Assembly: GCA_947447985.1 (NCBI GenBank)
Contig: CANFLX010000011.1
Location: 1 to 64,000 of the forward strand
DNA length: 64,000 nt
Direction of reading: 5' to 3'
From: Comamonadaceae bacterium
Lineage (GTDB): Bacteria; Pseudomonadota; Gammaproteobacteria; Burkholderiales; Burkholderiaceae_C
Shown one piece after another: positions 18,914-28,275 of the stretch (within the stretch, counting starts at the first letter, position 1; each line of letters opens with the position of its first letter). Under the pieces are notes generated by a model. It was not told the origin of the DNA, did no database searches, and saw only the letters and a list, made by a program, of their open reading frames with translations. The position numbers and the translations under genes were made by a program.

Positions 18914-18949
18914 GGCTTATCGCCTCCGCTTGGATCCAATCAGGGCCGG

Positions 18950-20566
18950 TCAGGCCGACGCCGTTTGGCGTTTGGCCATGACCTCGTCGAGCCAGTCCAC
19001 CCGCATCTCGGGCACCGCAGTGATCAATTTCTGGGTGTAGGCGTGCTCGGGGTGGTCAAAGATTTTGTCGGTGTCGTCAAACGCCACAAACTGCCCCTGC
19101 AGCATGACTGCCGTGCGGTGTGCGATGCGGTGTACCACGTCCAGATCGTGGGTGATGAGCACATAAGACAGGCCCAGCTCGCGCTGCAGCTTGCGCAGCA
19201 GGGTCAAAATTTCTTCGGCCACCAGCGGGTCTAGCGCCGAAGTCGGCTCGTCCAGAATGATCAAATCGGGCTTGGCTGCCAGCGCACGCGCAATGCACAC
19301 GCGCTGCTTTTGCCCCCCCGAGAGCTGTCCGGGGCGGCGCTCCAAAAAGTCCACGGGCAACTCCACCAGCGCCATCAGTTCTTTGGCTCGCGCAAGTACT
19401 TCGGCGCGGCCCGCACCAAAGTAAAACTCGACCGGGCGCCCGATGATATCGAGCAGGGTTTGGCGCGGATTGATGGCCACGTCAGGGATTTGGTACACGA
19501 GTTGAATCGTGCGCTTGAGTTCTTTGCTGCGATCTTTGAGGGCCGCAGGCAGCGCATTGCCTTGGAACGCAATTTCGCCGCTGCGCGGCATCAAAAGTCC
19601 GGTGATGATGCGTGCCAGGGTTGATTTGCCCGAACCGGACTCTCCCACCACCGCGACGGTTTCGCCGCGTTTCACATCCAGCGACACACCACGCACCACA
19701 TGGAAGTCGCCATAGTAGGCATGGCAATCCTGGATGGACAAAACTGTTTCGGGCTTGACGGTCGCCGCAACAGCGCGCTCGCTGGCCGCAGCACCCCGTA
19801 CTGCCACCAAACGGGCGGTGTAGTCTTGCTTGGCGTCGTGCAGAATTTGGGCCGTCAAACCCTCTTCCACCTCTTTACCGTGGCGCAATACCTTGATGCG
19901 GTCCGCCACCTGGGCCACCACCGCCAGGTCGTGGGTGATGTAAAGCGCTGCGGTGTGGTACTGCCGAATCAGCGACTTGAGCAGAATGAGCACTTCAATT
20001 TGGGTGGTCACGTCCAGCGCCGTCGTGGGCTCGTCCAGCACCAATACATCAGGACGGCAGGACATGGCCATGGCAGCCATGGCCCTTTGCAATTGCCCGC
20101 CGGAGACCTGGTGCGGATAGCGCTTGCCGAAGTTTTGAGGGTCCGGTAAATCGAGCGCTGTAAACAATTCGCAGGCCCAGGCTTCTGCCTCGGGGCGGCT
20201 CATGAGCTTGTGCATCAATGGTGCTTCGCAGACCTGGTCCATCAGGGTGTGCGCGGGGTTGAAGGCAGCGGCTGCCGACTGCGCAATGTAGGCCACGCGC
20301 TTGCCACGCATTGCACGGCGGCCTTCGGCGTCGAGCGCACGGATATTGGTTCCGCCCAAAATCACCTCGCCCCCTGCAATGTGCAAACCCGCGCGGGCGT
20401 AGACCATGCTCGACAGTCCAATGGTGGACTTGCCCGCACCGCTTTCGCCGATCAGTCCAAGCACCTCGCCCTTGCGCAATTGCAAGTCGACGTTGTCCAC
20501 GATCAGATTGCCCGCCACGCTCTCGAGGCGCAGACCCTTGATGTTCAGAATGACTTGTTCGTCCAT
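18950..20566 (-). CDS. Dual-domain ABC importer ATPase (DppD-DppF fusion type)
   Basis: One 538-residue polypeptide with two complete ABC domains. Domain 1 has Walker A GESGAGKS and signature VSGGQLQR; domain 2 has GESGSGKS and LSGGQKQR. Each has a Walker B ending LDEPT. Each half resembles the peptide/nickel class (DppD and DppF), so the fusion energises the two permeases encoded just upstream (13-base gap). The C-terminal YTQKLI segment is typical of this class. ATG 20566 gives MDEQVILNIKGL; the upstream open frame lies inside the permease gene. Substrate is probably an amine or peptide, see the binding protein. Confidence 0.93.
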   Translation of the reverse strand: MDEQVILNIKGLRLESVAGNLIVDNVDLQLRKGEVLGLIGESGAGKSTIGLSSMVYARAGLHIAGGEVILGGTNIRALDAEGRRAMRGKRVAYIAQSAAAAFNPAHTLMDQVCEAPLMHKLMSRPEAEAWACELFTALDLPDPQNFGKRYPHQVSGGQLQRAMAAMAMSCRPDVLVLDEPTTALDVTTQIEVLILLKSLIRQYHTAALYITHDLAVVAQVADRIKVLRHGKEVEEGLTAQILHDAKQDYTARLVAVRGAAASERAVAATVKPETVLSIQDCHAYYGDFHVVRGVSLDVKRGETVAVVGESGSGKSTLARIITGLLMPRSGEIAFQGNALPAALKDRSKELKRTIQLVYQIPDVAINPRQTLLDIIGRPVEFYFGAGRAEVLARAKELMALVELPVDFLERRPGQLSGGQKQRVCIARALAAKPDLIILDEPTSALDPLVAEEILTLLRKLQRELGLSYVLITHDLDVVHRIAHRTAVMLQGQFVAFDDTDKIFDHPEHAYTQKLITAVPEMRVDWLDEVMAKRQTASA

Positions 20567-20579
20567 ACCCGTGTCTTTC

Positions 20580-21413
20580 TTAGAGTTCTGCCTGGGCACC
20601 GGAGGGGCGCGCATCGATGGACAACATCCAGTCCACCACCAGATTGACCGATACCGTGAGCAAGGCAATTGCGGTCGCCGGGTAAATGGGCGCCATCATG
20701 CCGAAATTGATGGCGGAGGCGTTTTCGCGCACCATGCCGCCCAGGTCGGCGTAAGGCGGTTGAATGCCCAGGCCCAAAAAGGACAGTCCGGCGATAAACA
20801 AAAAGTTAAAGCAAAAGCGCAGACCAAACTCAGACACCAGCGGAGCCCAGGCGTTGGGCAAGATTTCGCGGGTGATCACCCACCACAGGCCCTCGCCACG
20901 CAAACGCGCTGCCTCGACATATTCCATGACGGTCAGGTTCATGCCCAAGGCACGGGCCAGGCGGAACACGCGGGTGGAATCCAGCACCGCAATGGTCAGG
21001 ATCAGCACCGGAATACTGGAGCCGAACACACCCAAAATAATGAGCGCAAAGATGAGCCCCGGAATCGACAACATCACGTCCACCAAGCGGGTGAAGAAAA
21101 TGTCCACCCAGCCACCCACGACCGCGCTGACCAGGCCGGTCAGGATACCGATCAAGAACGACAGCGAGGTGATGGCCAAGGCCACGCCAATCGTCATGCG
21201 GCTGCCGTACATCATGCGGGTGAGCATGTCGCGTCCGATTTGGTCTGCGCCAAACCACATCGTCATCGAGGGCTCATCCCAGGTGCCGCCCACGCTGTCT
21301 GATTCAGAAAACGGCGCCAGCCAAGGCGTGAAAAGCGCAATGAAAATAAACAGGCCCACCACGGTAAAACCGAAGGCGGCAGAAATCGTCAGTTTGTGGC
21401 CGAAAAGTTTCAT
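20580..21413 (-). CDS. ABC importer permease, DppC type
   Basis: A 277-residue inner-membrane permease of the peptide/nickel class. Around six hydrophobic helices are visible and the EAA-like loop is in the segment EAARLRGEGLWWVITREILP. ATG 21413 is preferred to GTG 21419 because AGGAG is then eight bases away. It follows the DppB-type permease by 12 bases and precedes the fused ATPase. Confidence 0.92.
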   Translation of the reverse strand: MKLFGHKLTISAAFGFTVVGLFIFIALFTPWLAPFSESDSVGGTWDEPSMTMWFGADQIGRDMLTRMMYGSRMTIGVALAITSLSFLIGILTGLVSAVVGGWVDIFFTRLVDVMLSIPGLIFALIILGVFGSSIPVLILTIAVLDSTRVFRLARALGMNLTVMEYVEAARLRGEGLWWVITREILPNAWAPLVSEFGLRFCFNFLFIAGLSFLGLGIQPPYADLGGMVRENASAINFGMMAPIYPATAIALLTVSVNLVVDWMLSIDARPSGAQAEL

Positions 21414-21425
21414 GGTCACGGCTCC

Positions 21426-22373
21426 TTATCGTTGATGGCGCAGGCGCGGATTGACCAAAATCACCAGGATATCGGCCAAGGTATTGAGCAAGACAAAGAC
21501 GGTGGCAAACACCAGGCCGCAGGCCTGGATCACCGGCACGTCCCGCTTGGACACCGCATCCACCATCAATTGCCCCAAACCGGGGTACACAAACACCGCT
21601 TCAATCACCACCACACCGACGACCAGGTAAGCCATATTGAGCGCAATGACCGTGATGATGGGCGCCGCCGCATTGGGCAGCGCATGGCGCACGATCACGC
21701 GGTGCCGTGGCGCTCCTTTGAGGAAGGCCATTTCAATGTAGGGCGTGGACATGACCGAAAGCACCGAACTGCGCGTCATACGCAGCATGTGCGCGGCCAC
21801 CAGCAGGGTCAGCGTAATAGCCGGCAGCGTGGACTGGTACACCCGCTCTGAAAAAGGCATTCCCTTGAACACGGTGGACAGCGAGGGGAACCAGTCCACA
21901 TCGACCGCCAAGAAAATAATCAGCAGGTAGGCAATAAAAAACTCCGGCAAAGAAATCGCCACCAGCGTGACGATATTGGCCAGACGATCGGACCATTTGC
22001 CCTCGTTGATCGCAGAAAAGACACCCAGGCCCACCGCCAAAGGAATGGCAATCAGCGCCGCGTAACCCGCCAAAAACAGGGTGTTACCCAAGCGGGGCAA
22101 TATTTCATCAATGATCACCCGCTTGTTGGTGAGTGCGACGCCCAGATCACCGTGCAGAGCCCCCACCAGCCAGTTCCAGTACCGCAAGTGTGCAGGCACA
22201 TCCAGCCCCAACTCCCGACGAAAGATCACCAGTGCTTCCGGCGTAGCGCCCTGCCCCAGTACCGCCGAGGCAACGTCACCCGGAAGAATTTGGGTACATA
22301 CAAAAATAAGCACAGAGACCGCAAAAAGGGTCAGTATGCCCAACAGCAGTCTGTTAACAATGAGCTTTGCCAT
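21426..22373 (-). CDS. ABC importer permease, DppB type
   Basis: A 315-residue inner-membrane permease with the DppB-type N-terminus (IVNRLLLGILTLFAVSVLIF) and the LPGD motif after helix 1. The cytoplasmic EAA loop lies in the region FLKGAPRHRVIVRHALPNA. First of the three membrane/ATPase genes; separated from the binding-protein gene by 183 bases that contain an intrinsic terminator. Confidence 0.93.
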   Translation of the reverse strand: MAKLIVNRLLLGILTLFAVSVLIFVCTQILPGDVASAVLGQGATPEALVIFRRELGLDVPAHLRYWNWLVGALHGDLGVALTNKRVIIDEILPRLGNTLFLAGYAALIAIPLAVGLGVFSAINEGKWSDRLANIVTLVAISLPEFFIAYLLIIFLAVDVDWFPSLSTVFKGMPFSERVYQSTLPAITLTLLVAAHMLRMTRSSVLSVMSTPYIEMAFLKGAPRHRVIVRHALPNAAAPIITVIALNMAYLVVGVVVIEAVFVYPGLGQLMVDAVSKRDVPVIQACGLVFATVFVLLNTLADILVILVNPRLRHQR

Positions 22374-22471
22374 GGGTTGCTACAGGTAATGAAAAATCAT
22401 AGTGGGAGACGACAGGCTATTGGAGCACAAGGACACCACGAGGACAGCACAAGGGTACCAAAATTTGAAGC

Positions 22472-22503
22472 AAAAAAGGGGTCGGGCGCAAACCCAACCC
22501 CTT
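22472..22503 (-). terminator. Intrinsic terminator after the binding-protein gene
   Basis: Read on the minus strand: stem AAGGGGT plus GGG pairing with CCC plus ACCCCTT (one internal mismatch, six-base loop), directly followed by a T-run. It lies between the substrate-binding protein gene and the permeases of the same transporter. It probably acts as an attenuator, leaving more binding protein than membrane components. Confidence 0.75.
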
Positions 22504-22556
22504 AGCGCTTAGTGCAATGCGACGCCGGTTGTCAAACAACCGGCGGTCGTACGGCT

Positions 22557-24125
22557 TTAGGCGAACCAGCCTTTTTCAGCAATGCGGTCGTCACCCATGT
22601 CGTAACGGCCAGAGATGGTCAAACCTTGCAGATTGGTGGTGTGCGCGTCCAGGTAATCCTGCACTGCGTAGTTCACCATACCGGCGTTTTGAGACACGAG
22701 GGCCTGGCACTCGGAGTACAGCGCCTGGCGCTTTTTCTGGTCCAGCTCAACGCGAGCGGCTTCCAGCGCCTTAGAGAATGCGGCATTCTCAAAGTGGGTG
22801 TCGTTCCATGGGTTCTTGGTGCCGCCATAGAAGATACTGGTGAGCTGGTTGTCGATGGTGGGACGGTTGCCCCAGTACACGGCGCAGAACGGGGCCTTCA
22901 ACCAAACGTTGTCCCAGTAGCCGTCACCAGAGACGCGCTTGAGGTCCATCTTGATGCCGCACTTGGCCAAGGATTCTTGGAAGATTTGGCCAGAGTCGGT
23001 TGCACCAGAGAATGCGCCTTCAGACACTTGCAACTCAATTGCCGCGCTGGTGTTGGCTTTCTTGAAGTGGAACTTGGCTTTGTCGGGGTCGTAGCTGTTC
23101 TTGACCTGTTTGGGGTCATAAAACTTCATTTTTGGACCGACGCAGTTGTCATTGCCAATCGAAGCGTAGCCGCTGTACACGTTGTCGACGATTTTCTTGC
23201 GGTCGATACCGTACTTCAAAGCCATCATCAGATCGCGGTTGGAGTAAGGATCTTTGTCGGTGTGCGCAACAAACGCGAAGCGGTTGCCCATGCCGGGTGT
23301 ACGAGAAACTTTCAGCTTGTTGTTCTTGGCCAGCAAACCAGCGGTCTTGGGGTCCACGCGGTTGATGATGTCCACCTGGCCGGTCACCAGCGCTTGGGTA
23401 CGTGCAGCAGCGTCGCCGATGTAGCGCAGTTCCACGCGGTCGAAGTTGCCGCGGTTGGGCTTCCAGTAATTGCCAGGCTTGCGCTTGAAGGTTGCGCGAA
23501 CGCCAGGTTGGAACTCTTCGAGCACGAATGCGCCAGTGCCATCGGGCTTGCTGAAGTCTTTAAAGCCATTCGGCACCACGATGATGTGGTAGTCGCTCAG
23601 GTTGAAAGGCAAGTCCACATTGCCCTTGCTCATGGTGATTTGCACCTGAGTCGCAGACAGTTTCTTGACATCAGTGATGTCAGCCAGCAATGCTTTGGCA
23701 GGAGACTTGGTCTCGCCGCGGTGCATATTGATCGAATAGATCACGTCGTCGGCATCGAGCGTTTTGCCCGAAGTGAAGGTAATGCCCTTGCGGATGTTGA
23801 AAGTCCAGTCAGCCGCGCCAGGCTTGACTTCCCAGCTCTCAAACAACTCGCCGACGGCGTCGCCGTTGTCAGCCACTTCGACCAGGTTGTTCCAGAGCAT
23901 CAAGCTCATGGTGATTGGGATGGAATCCGCATAGGTCAGGGGATCCAGACTGTCGGAGGGAGAGCCTCCTTCCATACCCATGCGCAAGGTGCCGCCTTTT
24001 TTGGGCGCTGCCATGGCAGACGTCGCACCAAAGGTGGACGACAGACCGACCGCAGACGCTCCGAGAATCAGTTGACGACGGTCGAGGATGATGCCCGAGT
24101 CGCTGGTGGTTTCGACATTTGCCAT
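22557..24125 (-). CDS. ABC substrate-binding protein, family 5, with probable Tat signal
   Basis: A 522-residue periplasmic solute-binding protein of the DppA/OppA class (SBP_bac_5). The N-terminus has DRRQLILGASAVGL, a twin-arginine-like motif and hydrophobic stretch, with a likely cleavage after AMA (about residue 40), so export by Tat is suggested. ATG 24125 is preceded by GGAGA at good spacing. Class 5 proteins bind peptides, opines, nickel and various amines. Its position between the GlxA-type regulator and the mttB/sox genes suggests uptake of carnitine, betaine or a related N-methylated compound; the residues here do not prove this. Confidence 0.9.
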   Translation of the reverse strand: MANVETTSDSGIILDRRQLILGASAVGLSSTFGATSAMAAPKKGGTLRMGMEGGSPSDSLDPLTYADSIPITMSLMLWNNLVEVADNGDAVGELFESWEVKPGAADWTFNIRKGITFTSGKTLDADDVIYSINMHRGETKSPAKALLADITDVKKLSATQVQITMSKGNVDLPFNLSDYHIIVVPNGFKDFSKPDGTGAFVLEEFQPGVRATFKRKPGNYWKPNRGNFDRVELRYIGDAAARTQALVTGQVDIINRVDPKTAGLLAKNNKLKVSRTPGMGNRFAFVAHTDKDPYSNRDLMMALKYGIDRKKIVDNVYSGYASIGNDNCVGPKMKFYDPKQVKNSYDPDKAKFHFKKANTSAAIELQVSEGAFSGATDSGQIFQESLAKCGIKMDLKRVSGDGYWDNVWLKAPFCAVYWGNRPTIDNQLTSIFYGGTKNPWNDTHFENAAFSKALEAARVELDQKKRQALYSECQALVSQNAGMVNYAVQDYLDAHTTNLQGLTISGRYDMGDDRIAEKGWFA

Positions 24126-24392
24126 TTTTGAAAATCTCCAATCCAAGCAGATAAATAAAACAGTTTCCTGACCACCGTGCCTGAAAGATGCGCGGAAGCC
24201 CGGGTTCGGAGTGCAATTTCATTTGCGTCCTGCCACCATAGTAATGCAATAAATTGGCGGTCTCAAGGCGAACGTATTGGCATATTCCCTTAGAAAAACC
24301 GGCTTTTTCACCCTGCAGGGCAATTTTTGAAATTGATTGCTTCGCCATGGGGCGCAAGCCGTGAAGGACAGTCGCGCCGGCCCGCCGATGCC
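24126..24392. promoter_or_regulatory. Intergenic region upstream of the family 5 ABC transporter
   Basis: 267 bases between the regulator stop and the binding-protein start. It should hold the transporter's minus-strand promoter. Visible structure: a perfect palindrome CCCTGCAGGG (24311-24320) next to AT-rich runs, and an AAAAACCGG/CCGGCTTTTT-like palindrome at about 24294-24308 that could end the regulator transcript. I could not place a convincing -35/-10 pair. Confidence 0.4.
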
Positions 24393-25340
24393 TCAGCGCA
24401 AGGCAATGCGCTCGTCTTTGGGGCGCTGCCCAAACCGGCTGCGGTAGGCGCGGCCAAAGTGCGAGGCGGAGCCAAATCCACACGCCAGTGCCACTTCCAT
24501 GATCCCCAAGTCGCTTTGGGCCAGCAATTGGCGGGCGCGGTCCAGGCGCAGCCCCAGGTAAAAGGCCGCGGGTGAGGTCTGCAAATGGCTTGCAAACAAG
24601 CGCTCCATCTGCCGTCGTGTCACACCCATGCGCGACGCCAAATCCGCCAAGGGGAGTGGCTCTTCCAAGTGGGATTGCATGGTTTGAATCGCTTGCACCA
24701 ACTTTTTGTCGTGCACGCCAAAGCGCGCCACCAGTTCCGTACGTTGGTGCTCCGAGGGGCTGCGTACCGGGCCGTGCAGGAACTGCTCGGACACGGTAGC
24801 GGCCAGCGCATGGCCGTGGCGCTTGCCAATCAAGGCCAGCATCATGTCCATCGCGGCGGTACCGCCCGCGCAGCTGATGCGCCTATCGCCCCACTCAAAC
24901 AGTTCCTGCGTCACCGTCAGCGCCGGGAAAAGCTCCTTGAAGGCCGACTGCGCCTCCCAGTGCAAGGTCACCGGCTGCCCCTGCAAGAGGCGCGCCTGCG
25001 CCAGCACAAAGGCGCCGGTGTCGATGGCTCCCAGCGTGGCGCCCTGCCGGTCCAGTTGCCGCAAGGTGTCGCCCAGCGGCTGCCCATAGTGCTGCAAAGG
25101 GTTGAAGCCGGCGACCACCAGCAGGGTTTTGACGTCCCGGGCATCGGCCAGTGCGGCGTCCACATTGAGTGACATGCCGTTGCTGGCGACGACCGGGCCG
25201 CCGTCCAGGCTGAGAATGCGCCAGCGGTAGGCGTCGACCTTGAAACGGTTGGCCACCCGCAGCGGCTCCACCGCCGATGCAAAGCCCATCACCGAAAACT
25301 CCGGCAGCAGCAGGAAGTGAAACTCCTGGGTCTCAGCCAT
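24393..25340 (-). CDS. GlxA-type AraC-family regulator (GbdR/CdhR-like)
   Basis: A 315-residue activator with an N-terminal DJ-1/PfpI-like (class I glutamine amidotransferase-fold) sensor (to about 200) and a C-terminal AraC DNA-binding domain (about 215-315). The second helix-turn-helix lies around DLGIMEVALACGFGSASHFGRAYRSRFG. In Pseudomonas, regulators of exactly this architecture (GbdR, CdhR, SouR) respond to glycine betaine/dimethylglycine, carnitine and sarcosine. Here it sits between the carnitine/acyl-CoA genes and the ABC importer, all on the same strand, so it is the obvious local regulator. Which ligand it senses cannot be read. Confidence 0.9.
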   Translation of the reverse strand: MAETQEFHFLLLPEFSVMGFASAVEPLRVANRFKVDAYRWRILSLDGGPVVASNGMSLNVDAALADARDVKTLLVVAGFNPLQHYGQPLGDTLRQLDRQGATLGAIDTGAFVLAQARLLQGQPVTLHWEAQSAFKELFPALTVTQELFEWGDRRISCAGGTAAMDMMLALIGKRHGHALAATVSEQFLHGPVRSPSEHQRTELVARFGVHDKKLVQAIQTMQSHLEEPLPLADLASRMGVTRRQMERLFASHLQTSPAAFYLGLRLDRARQLLAQSDLGIMEVALACGFGSASHFGRAYRSRFGQRPKDERIALR

Positions 25341-25370
25341 GGCTGCGCCAGCGCCTGCCGCAGAGCATAT

Positions 25371-26165
25371 TTAGCGCCCCGTCCAGCGGGGCGGTCTTTT
25401 TTCGGAAAACGCCAGCGGACCTTCGGCCGCGTCCTGCGAGCGCAGCATGGCGCGGTAGGTGGGCAAGGTGCCACTGCGCAGGGTTTGGTAGGCACTTTGC
25501 AAGTCCTGGCCCTCGGTCGCACTGACGATTTCCTTGACCGCTGCCACCGCCAGCGGCGCGGCCTGCACGATTTGCTGCGCCAGCGCACGCGCAGCGTCCA
25601 TCAAATCTGCTGCCGCAGTGACCTGGTTGAGCAGACCCCAGCGCAGAGCTTCGTCGGCACGCATGCGCCGCCCGGTGAGCATCAGCTCCATGGCCAAAGG
25701 ACGTGGCAGGCGCTGGGGCAGGCGCAGCACGCCACCCGAGTCCGCCACCATGCCCAGTTTGACTTCGGGCAGGGCAAACTCCGCCGTGTCACTGGCCAGC
25801 ATCAGGTCGGCTGCCAGCGCCAGCTCAAAGCCGCCACCCATGGCCAGCCCGTTGACGGCGGCAATCACCGGCTTGCCCAGGCTGAAAAACTCGGTCAAAC
25901 CGCCAAAGCCGCCGGGGCCGTGGTTGGCGTCTATGGCTTCGCCCTCGGTCGCACCCGCAAGATCCCAGCCCGCCGAAAAGAAGCGCCCGGTGCCCGTGAG
26001 GATGGCCACACGCAGGTCCGGGTCTTCTTGCAGCCGGACAAAGGCCGCGTGCAGAGCCAGGCTGGTGGGCACATTGATGGCATTGGCCTTGGGCCGGTTC
26101 AGGGTGATGGTGAGCACGCCGCCTTCGGCCTGGGTGTGGACTGCGTCCAGCAGCGCATCAGTCAT
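25371..26165 (-). CDS. Enoyl-CoA hydratase/isomerase family protein (CaiD-like role)
   Basis: A 264-residue crotonase-fold enzyme. The N-terminal ITLNRPKANAIN segment and the central FSLGKPVIAAVNGLAMGGGFELALAADL segment with its oxyanion-hole glycines are present. Its start overlaps the stop of the acyl-CoA ligase by eight bases, and an acyl-CoA dehydrogenase lies upstream in the same operon. Given carnitine genes in the same run, hydration of crotonobetainyl-CoA to carnitinyl-CoA (the CaiD reaction) is a reasonable guess; other short-chain enoyl-CoAs are possible. Confidence 0.88.
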   Translation of the reverse strand: MTDALLDAVHTQAEGGVLTITLNRPKANAINVPTSLALHAAFVRLQEDPDLRVAILTGTGRFFSAGWDLAGATEGEAIDANHGPGGFGGLTEFFSLGKPVIAAVNGLAMGGGFELALAADLMLASDTAEFALPEVKLGMVADSGGVLRLPQRLPRPLAMELMLTGRRMRADEALRWGLLNQVTAAADLMDAARALAQQIVQAAPLAVAAVKEIVSATEGQDLQSAYQTLRSGTLPTYRAMLRSQDAAEGPLAFSEKRPPRWTGR

Positions 26166-28275
26166 GGGGATCTCCTTGCAAGCGAATCAGGGCATCCACC
26201 GCCAGCACGCCGCGGGGCATGACCAGCACCGGATTCACGTCCAGTTCCAGCAGCGCGTCGGCGTGGTGCTCGGCGTAGCGGGCCACGGCCATGAAGGCAT
26301 CGACCAGCGCGTCCACATCGCCCGCAGGCCGGCCACGAAAGCCCTGCAGCAGTGGCCAGATCGTGAGTGACTCCAGCGCCAAGCGAACCTCCTGGCGCTG
26401 CACAGGCAGCAAGAGCGTGCAGGCGTCTTGCAGCAGCTCCACCAACACGCCGCCCGCGCCCACCGTGAGCGACAAGCCGAACTGCGCATCACGCTGCACG
26501 CCGACAATGATTTCGGCTACGACGCCGTGCGCCATTTGCTCGACCAAAAACAGGTCTGACAAGCCGGCCATCTTGTCCAGCGCGGACTGCACTTGTGCGG
26601 CAGTGGCCAGATTCAGATGCACCGCCCCTGCTTCGGTTTTGTGTGCCAGATGCTCAGACACGGCTTTGAGCACGACGGGGTAGCCGATGGCCCCGGCAGC
26701 GGCGAGCACCTCGCCAGCAGCTACCACGCGGCCCTGGGGCACGGGCAAACCAAAGGCCGCCAAAGCGCGTTTGGCGCTCGCCTCGTCCAGCGTGCGTGCC
26801 TGTCCAGCCCGCAGCGCTTGCACCGGCTGCAATGGCAAGCGCTGGGCTTGGGTTTGCGCAGCGGCTCCGATGCGGGCGGCGTGCGCAACGGCGTCCAGGC
26901 AATCGGGCAAGCCCTGCATGGGTGCAATGCCGCGGGCCATCAGACTGTGTGCTGCGTCTTCGGGCAAATCCTCGGGCAGGCTGGCCACCACCGTGGCAGC
27001 CTTGGGGCCCGATGCGGCGCCAGCGTGTGCGGCCGCCACAAAAGCGTCCACCGTGGTGCCCCAGCTGTCGGCACTGCAGCGGTCCAGGCGTGGGTAGTCC
27101 AGCACCAACAGGTGGGCGTCAAACTGGCAGTCCATCAGCGCTGAAAAACATTCGGTCTGGGCCGCCAGATGGCCCCAGATGTAGGTGTGGTAATCCAGCG
27201 GATTGGCCACCGTGACTTTGTCGCCCAGCACCGCGCTCAAGCGATGTTGGGCCGCAGGGGGAATGGCGGGCATATCCAAGCCGCGCGGCTGCGCCAGATC
27301 GGCCACCAGCGAGGCCTCGCCGCCCGAGCAGCTGGCCGAAATAATGCGCCTGCCGCCCAAGGACCCGTGCACATGCAAGAACTTGCAGGTCTCGATCAAA
27401 CCCGCCGGGTCGCGCACCCGGGCCACACCGCAGCGGTCAAACAAGGCGTCGTACAAAGCATCGGGCCCGGCCAGCGAGCTGGTGTGGCTCATGGCCGTTT
27501 GGGCGCCCAGCGTGGACGATCCCGCCTTGAGCGCGACCAAGGGCACGCCCTGGCGCAGTGCTTTGAGCGCCACGCGCGAAAACGCGGCCACATCGTCCAA
27601 ACCTTCAATGTGCAGGCCGATCACGCTCACGCGCGGGTCGGCCAGGAGCGCATCAACCAAGGCTTCCATGCTGTTGCCGGCTTTGTTGCCCACGGTAATC
27701 AAATAGGCCAGCGGCAATGCACGCCGCTGCATGGTCAGGTTCAGGCCGATGTTGCCGCTTTGCGTGACCAGCGCCACGCCGCGCTCCACCCGCTGGCCCC
27801 CGTGCTGGTCAGGCCAGAGCGCCACACCGTCCAGATAATTCAGCATGCCGTAGCAGTTGGGCCCGAGCAGTGCCATGTTGCCGGCCTGCTGCACCAACTG
27901 CTTCTGCAAGGCCTGGCCCTGAGCCCCCACTTCGGCAAAGCCCGAGGCATAGCAAATGGCGCCGCCTGCGCCGCGCACGGCCAACTGGCCCACGATGTCC
28001 ACGGTCGCCTCCCGCGGCACCGCCACGAAGCTGGCGTCCGGCGCTTGCGGCAGCGAGGCAACGTCGGGATAGCAGGCGATGCCTTCGACCTCTTTGCGGG
28101 TCGGGTGCACCGGCCACAGCGCACCGGCATAGCCGAGCTTGCGGCATTGGCGAATCGCCTCAGCGGCGGCATTGCCACCAAACACTGCAATGTGGCGTGG
28201 CGAGAACAGCCGCTGCAGTTGCGCGCGAGCAACGCTGTCTTGCGCTTCAAGGGCTGACATCGACGCCAGGCTCAT
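26158..28275 (-). CDS. Acetate-CoA ligase (ADP-forming) family acyl-CoA synthetase
   Basis: A 705-residue fused NDP-forming acyl-CoA synthetase. It has an N-terminal CoA-binding domain (from about residue 20, SPRHIAVFGG), succinyl-CoA-synthetase-alpha-like domains with GPNCYGMLN, and a C-terminal ATP-grasp domain (from about 490) containing GYPVVLKAVSEHLAHKTEAG. ATG 28275 overlaps the acyl-CoA dehydrogenase stop (ATGA), so translation is coupled; an ATG at 28260 is also in frame. It probably activates a carboxylate as a CoA thioester for the adjacent dehydrogenase and hydratase. In this context gamma-butyrobetaine or crotonobetaine is the likely substrate, which would make it an ADP-forming alternative to CaiC. 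Confidence 0.88.
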   Translation of the reverse strand: MSLASMSALEAQDSVARAQLQRLFSPRHIAVFGGNAAAEAIRQCRKLGYAGALWPVHPTRKEVEGIACYPDVASLPQAPDASFVAVPREATVDIVGQLAVRGAGGAICYASGFAEVGAQGQALQKQLVQQAGNMALLGPNCYGMLNYLDGVALWPDQHGGQRVERGVALVTQSGNIGLNLTMQRRALPLAYLITVGNKAGNSMEALVDALLADPRVSVIGLHIEGLDDVAAFSRVALKALRQGVPLVALKAGSSTLGAQTAMSHTSSLAGPDALYDALFDRCGVARVRDPAGLIETCKFLHVHGSLGGRRIISASCSGGEASLVADLAQPRGLDMPAIPPAAQHRLSAVLGDKVTVANPLDYHTYIWGHLAAQTECFSALMDCQFDAHLLVLDYPRLDRCSADSWGTTVDAFVAAAHAGAASGPKAATVVASLPEDLPEDAAHSLMARGIAPMQGLPDCLDAVAHAARIGAAAQTQAQRLPLQPVQALRAGQARTLDEASAKRALAAFGLPVPQGRVVAAGEVLAAAGAIGYPVVLKAVSEHLAHKTEAGAVHLNLATAAQVQSALDKMAGLSDLFLVEQMAHGVVAEIIVGVQRDAQFGLSLTVGAGGVLVELLQDACTLLLPVQRQEVRLALESLTIWPLLQGFRGRPAGDVDALVDAFMAVARYAEHHADALLELDVNPVLVMPRGVLAVDALIRLQGDPHD

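Noticed and set aside
18912-18926. Hairpin GAGGC/GCCTC at the end of mttB as a terminator
   Set aside because: Only five base pairs and no T-run follows on either strand.
22512-24131. A 539-codon plus-strand frame opposite the ABC binding-protein gene
   Set aside because: Antisense shadow; the minus strand encodes a complete binding protein with signal peptide and ribosome-binding site.
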